This document shows positions 6,279 through 7,478 of a DNA stretch of 7,478 bases, in pieces. Position numbers and translations under genes: made by a program. Below the pieces are notes generated by a model. That model worked only from the letters and a program-made list of their open reading frames with translations. It had not been told where the DNA came from and did no database searches. Positions within the stretch are counted from its first letter, which is position 1, and each line of letters begins with the position of its first letter. The stretch spans positions 1 to 7,478 of the forward strand of contig JAEERB010000115.1 of the NCBI GenBank assembly GCA_016285615.1, in the 5' to 3' direction. This stretch comes from Bacteroidales bacterium. GTDB taxonomy: Bacteria; Bacteroidota; Bacteroidia; Bacteroidales; WCHB1-69.

Positions 6279-6651
6279 TCAAAAGTCGGATAATGTGTTG
6301 TTTGTCTAAACGTAATTGGTCGATAAGTTGTTGTGGTGAGTCGAAAGTTTTTTCTTCCCGTATTTTTTTCAGAATCTCGAATTGCAACTGTTTACCATAA
6401 ATATCTTCTTGAAAATTAAAAAGATGTATTTCAATGGAGAGTTTGTCAAGTTGCAAGGTAGGGCGTGTGCCCACATAGAGCATACCGAACAGAGATTGTT
6501 TTTCGAGCCATACTTTGACAGCATAGATGCCTGTTTCGGGCGGCAGCAGTCCCTCGGCCAATTCGATGTTGGCAGTGGGGAATCCAAATTTGCGTCCGTT
6601 TTGGAGCCCTTTGATGATTGTGCCAGAATAAATGTTGTCGGTATGTGTCAT
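6271..6651 (-). CDS. Stand-alone riboflavin kinase (flavokinase) domain protein
   Basis: This 126-residue protein corresponds to the C-terminal flavokinase domain of bacterial RibF and to eukaryotic RFK, which converts riboflavin + ATP to FMN. Motifs in order are GTIIKG at 10-15, GRKFGFPTANI at 19-29 (the PTAN motif contacts Mg-nucleotide and flavin), LPPETGIYAV at 36-45, GMLYVGTRPT at 56-65, IEIHLFNF at 73-80 with the expected catalytic Glu at 74, DIYGK at 83-87 and KKIREEKTFDS near 95-105. The usual N-terminal FAD-synthetase domain (HxGH) is absent. The ATG sits where the domain should begin, and only 9 bases separate it from the upstream stop, so this is a complete single-domain protein rather than a visible truncation. 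It overlaps the LRR gene by 8 bases. It may be a second flavokinase beside a bifunctional RibF elsewhere, which cannot be seen here. Confidence 0.9.
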   Translation of the reverse strand: MTHTDNIYSGTIIKGLQNGRKFGFPTANIELAEGLLPPETGIYAVKVWLEKQSLFGMLYVGTRPTLQLDKLSIEIHLFNFQEDIYGKQLQFEILKKIREEKTFDSPQQLIDQLRLDKQHIIRLLNE

Positions 6652-6660
6652 AGTATCAGA

Positions 6661-7478
6661 TTATTTCATGCTGAAGGCACTCACATCGGGTTCGCCATAA
6701 AGCTCTTCATAGTCGGCTCCGAGGAAGCAGGCAAAAGAGGATATGTAGCTAAAGCCGAGTTGGCGGTAATAATCTATGTCGTCACGAATCAGGTTGTTGT
6801 CGGGGACAAACTGTTTGGGTGGTTTGGTCCAGTTCGACATCATTGAGTTATCAAACCAGTATTCAAGCACTTTGGCATTCTTTTTGCCAAAGAAGTCGAG
6901 AAGGGCCTTGATGTTTTCTTCGTCGGGATTGTTCTCGCGCAGGCGGCATTTCAAGTCTCTGTCGATGGGGGCGTACTCCACAAAGATACCCTCTTCGGGG
7001 GTGACCTGCGTGGGGATGGGCATGGCGCCATGGTAGGCCAGATAGGCCAGTTGGGCGTCGGGAATCTCTTTGCGCAATTCTTTGATAATGCGGTTCATCA
7101 CCAGAAGCGTCATGTCCGATTCGGAAAGTTGGGCGCATTTTTCACATTGGCAAGTGCTCTCTTTCACGTCGTCCATCCAGAAATAGTAGCGGTGCGTGCT
7201 TTTATAGAGTTTTTTGGCCAATTCCACGGCTCGTTTGGCCACGATATCGAGGGCTTCTTCGTTTGAGACGCAGAAGTTGAGCAACGGTTCGCGCTGACCG
7301 TCGGCATTCATCCTGAAATATTCGGGGTGGCTCTCGTAGAGGTCGCGGGGCATCAGGTAGCTGGCGGCGTGAAATTCGTATTCGATGTTCAGTCCCAGCG
7401 AATCGGCATGGTCGAGCATAGCTCTAAACTCCTCAGTTTCGAGCATTTGCAGCATCTCTTCCAGCGTTTTATAGGCGT
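6661..7478 (-). CDS. DUF4838 glycosidase-like protein, C-terminal part (5' end outside window)
   Basis: The frame is open to the right edge, so the Met at 7453-7455 is internal and 271 codons are visible. The sequence resembles the DUF4838 family, TIM-barrel proteins related to glycoside hydrolases such as alpha-glucuronidases and found mainly in Bacteroidota and Planctomycetota. Supporting stretches, numbered from the Met at 7455, are EFHAASYLMPRDLYESHPEY (27-46), YFWMDDVKE (91-99) and the CQCEKC cluster (102-107, nt 7135-7152) followed by AQLSESD. LAYLAYHGAMPIP (137-149), GIFVEYAPIDRD (156-167) and DDIDYYRQLGFSYISSF (225-241) also fit. The acidic residues in WMDD and the Cys cluster are the most likely functional sites. 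This is inference, since no member's mechanism is known to me. It precedes the riboflavin kinase gene by 9 bases and probably shares its transcript. Any signal peptide would lie outside the window. Confidence 0.8.
   Translation of the reverse strand, partial: AYKTLEEMLQMLETEEFRAMLDHADSLGLNIEYEFHAASYLMPRDLYESHPEYFRMNADGQREPLLNFCVSNEEALDIVAKRAVELAKKLYKSTHRYYFWMDDVKESTCQCEKCAQLSESDMTLLVMNRIIKELRKEIPDAQLAYLAYHGAMPIPTQVTPEEGIFVEYAPIDRDLKCRLRENNPDEENIKALLDFFGKKNAKVLEYWFDNSMMSNWTKPPKQFVPDNNLIRDDIDYYRQLGFSYISSFACFLGADYEELYGEPDVSAFSMK

Noticed and set aside
6382..6846. 154-codon + strand frame spanning the riboflavin kinase/DUF4838 junction
   Set aside because: It crosses two well-supported - strand genes and their junction without any family resemblance.

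Overview
The window looks like a chromosomal segment from a member of the Bacteroidota, most likely the order Bacteroidales. The evidence is the gene content (a coaX / outer-membrane protein / TPR protein / lptC cluster, a DUF4838 protein, and lipoproteins with a Ser before the lipid-attachment Cys), the absence of clear Shine-Dalgarno sequences, and a TAnnTTTG-type promoter element upstream of the first small lipoprotein gene. No mobile element, tRNA, rRNA or CRISPR array is visible. The species cannot be named from the sequence alone.

Layout. Positions 1-889 (+) hold the last 295 codons of pyruvate, phosphate dikinase (ppdK). A 174-base AT-rich gap (890-1063) follows, with a weak candidate terminator, a Bacteroidota-type promoter and a leader containing a small hairpin. 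Next come two paralogous, very small, cysteine-patterned lipoprotein genes on the + strand (1064-1282 and 1351-1563). They are separated by a textbook intrinsic terminator with a C(UUCG)G tetraloop. The second gene ends tail to tail with lptC, and the two stop codons share bases.

From 1560 to the right edge every gene is on the - strand, in one closely packed run that reads, in transcription order: DUF4838 glycosidase-like protein (cut by the window edge), stand-alone riboflavin kinase domain, secreted leucine-rich-repeat protein, type III pantothenate kinase (coaX), outer-membrane beta-barrel-like protein, periplasmic TPR protein, and LptC-like lipoprotein. Junctions are +9, -8, +5, -17, +61 and +26 bases, so an operon with translational coupling is likely. 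Its promoter must lie outside the window.

The run mixes two cofactor kinases (FMN and CoA routes) with envelope functions (LPS export, an outer-membrane protein, a TPR protein). The coaX-OMP-TPR-lptC part looks like a standard Bacteroidales neighbourhood. The most notable points are the twin Cys lipoproteins and the terminator between them, a CoaX whose usual DxGTAxT motif reads QAGTCLV, and the free-standing riboflavin kinase domain. Nothing here is convincing as a wholly new multi-gene system.
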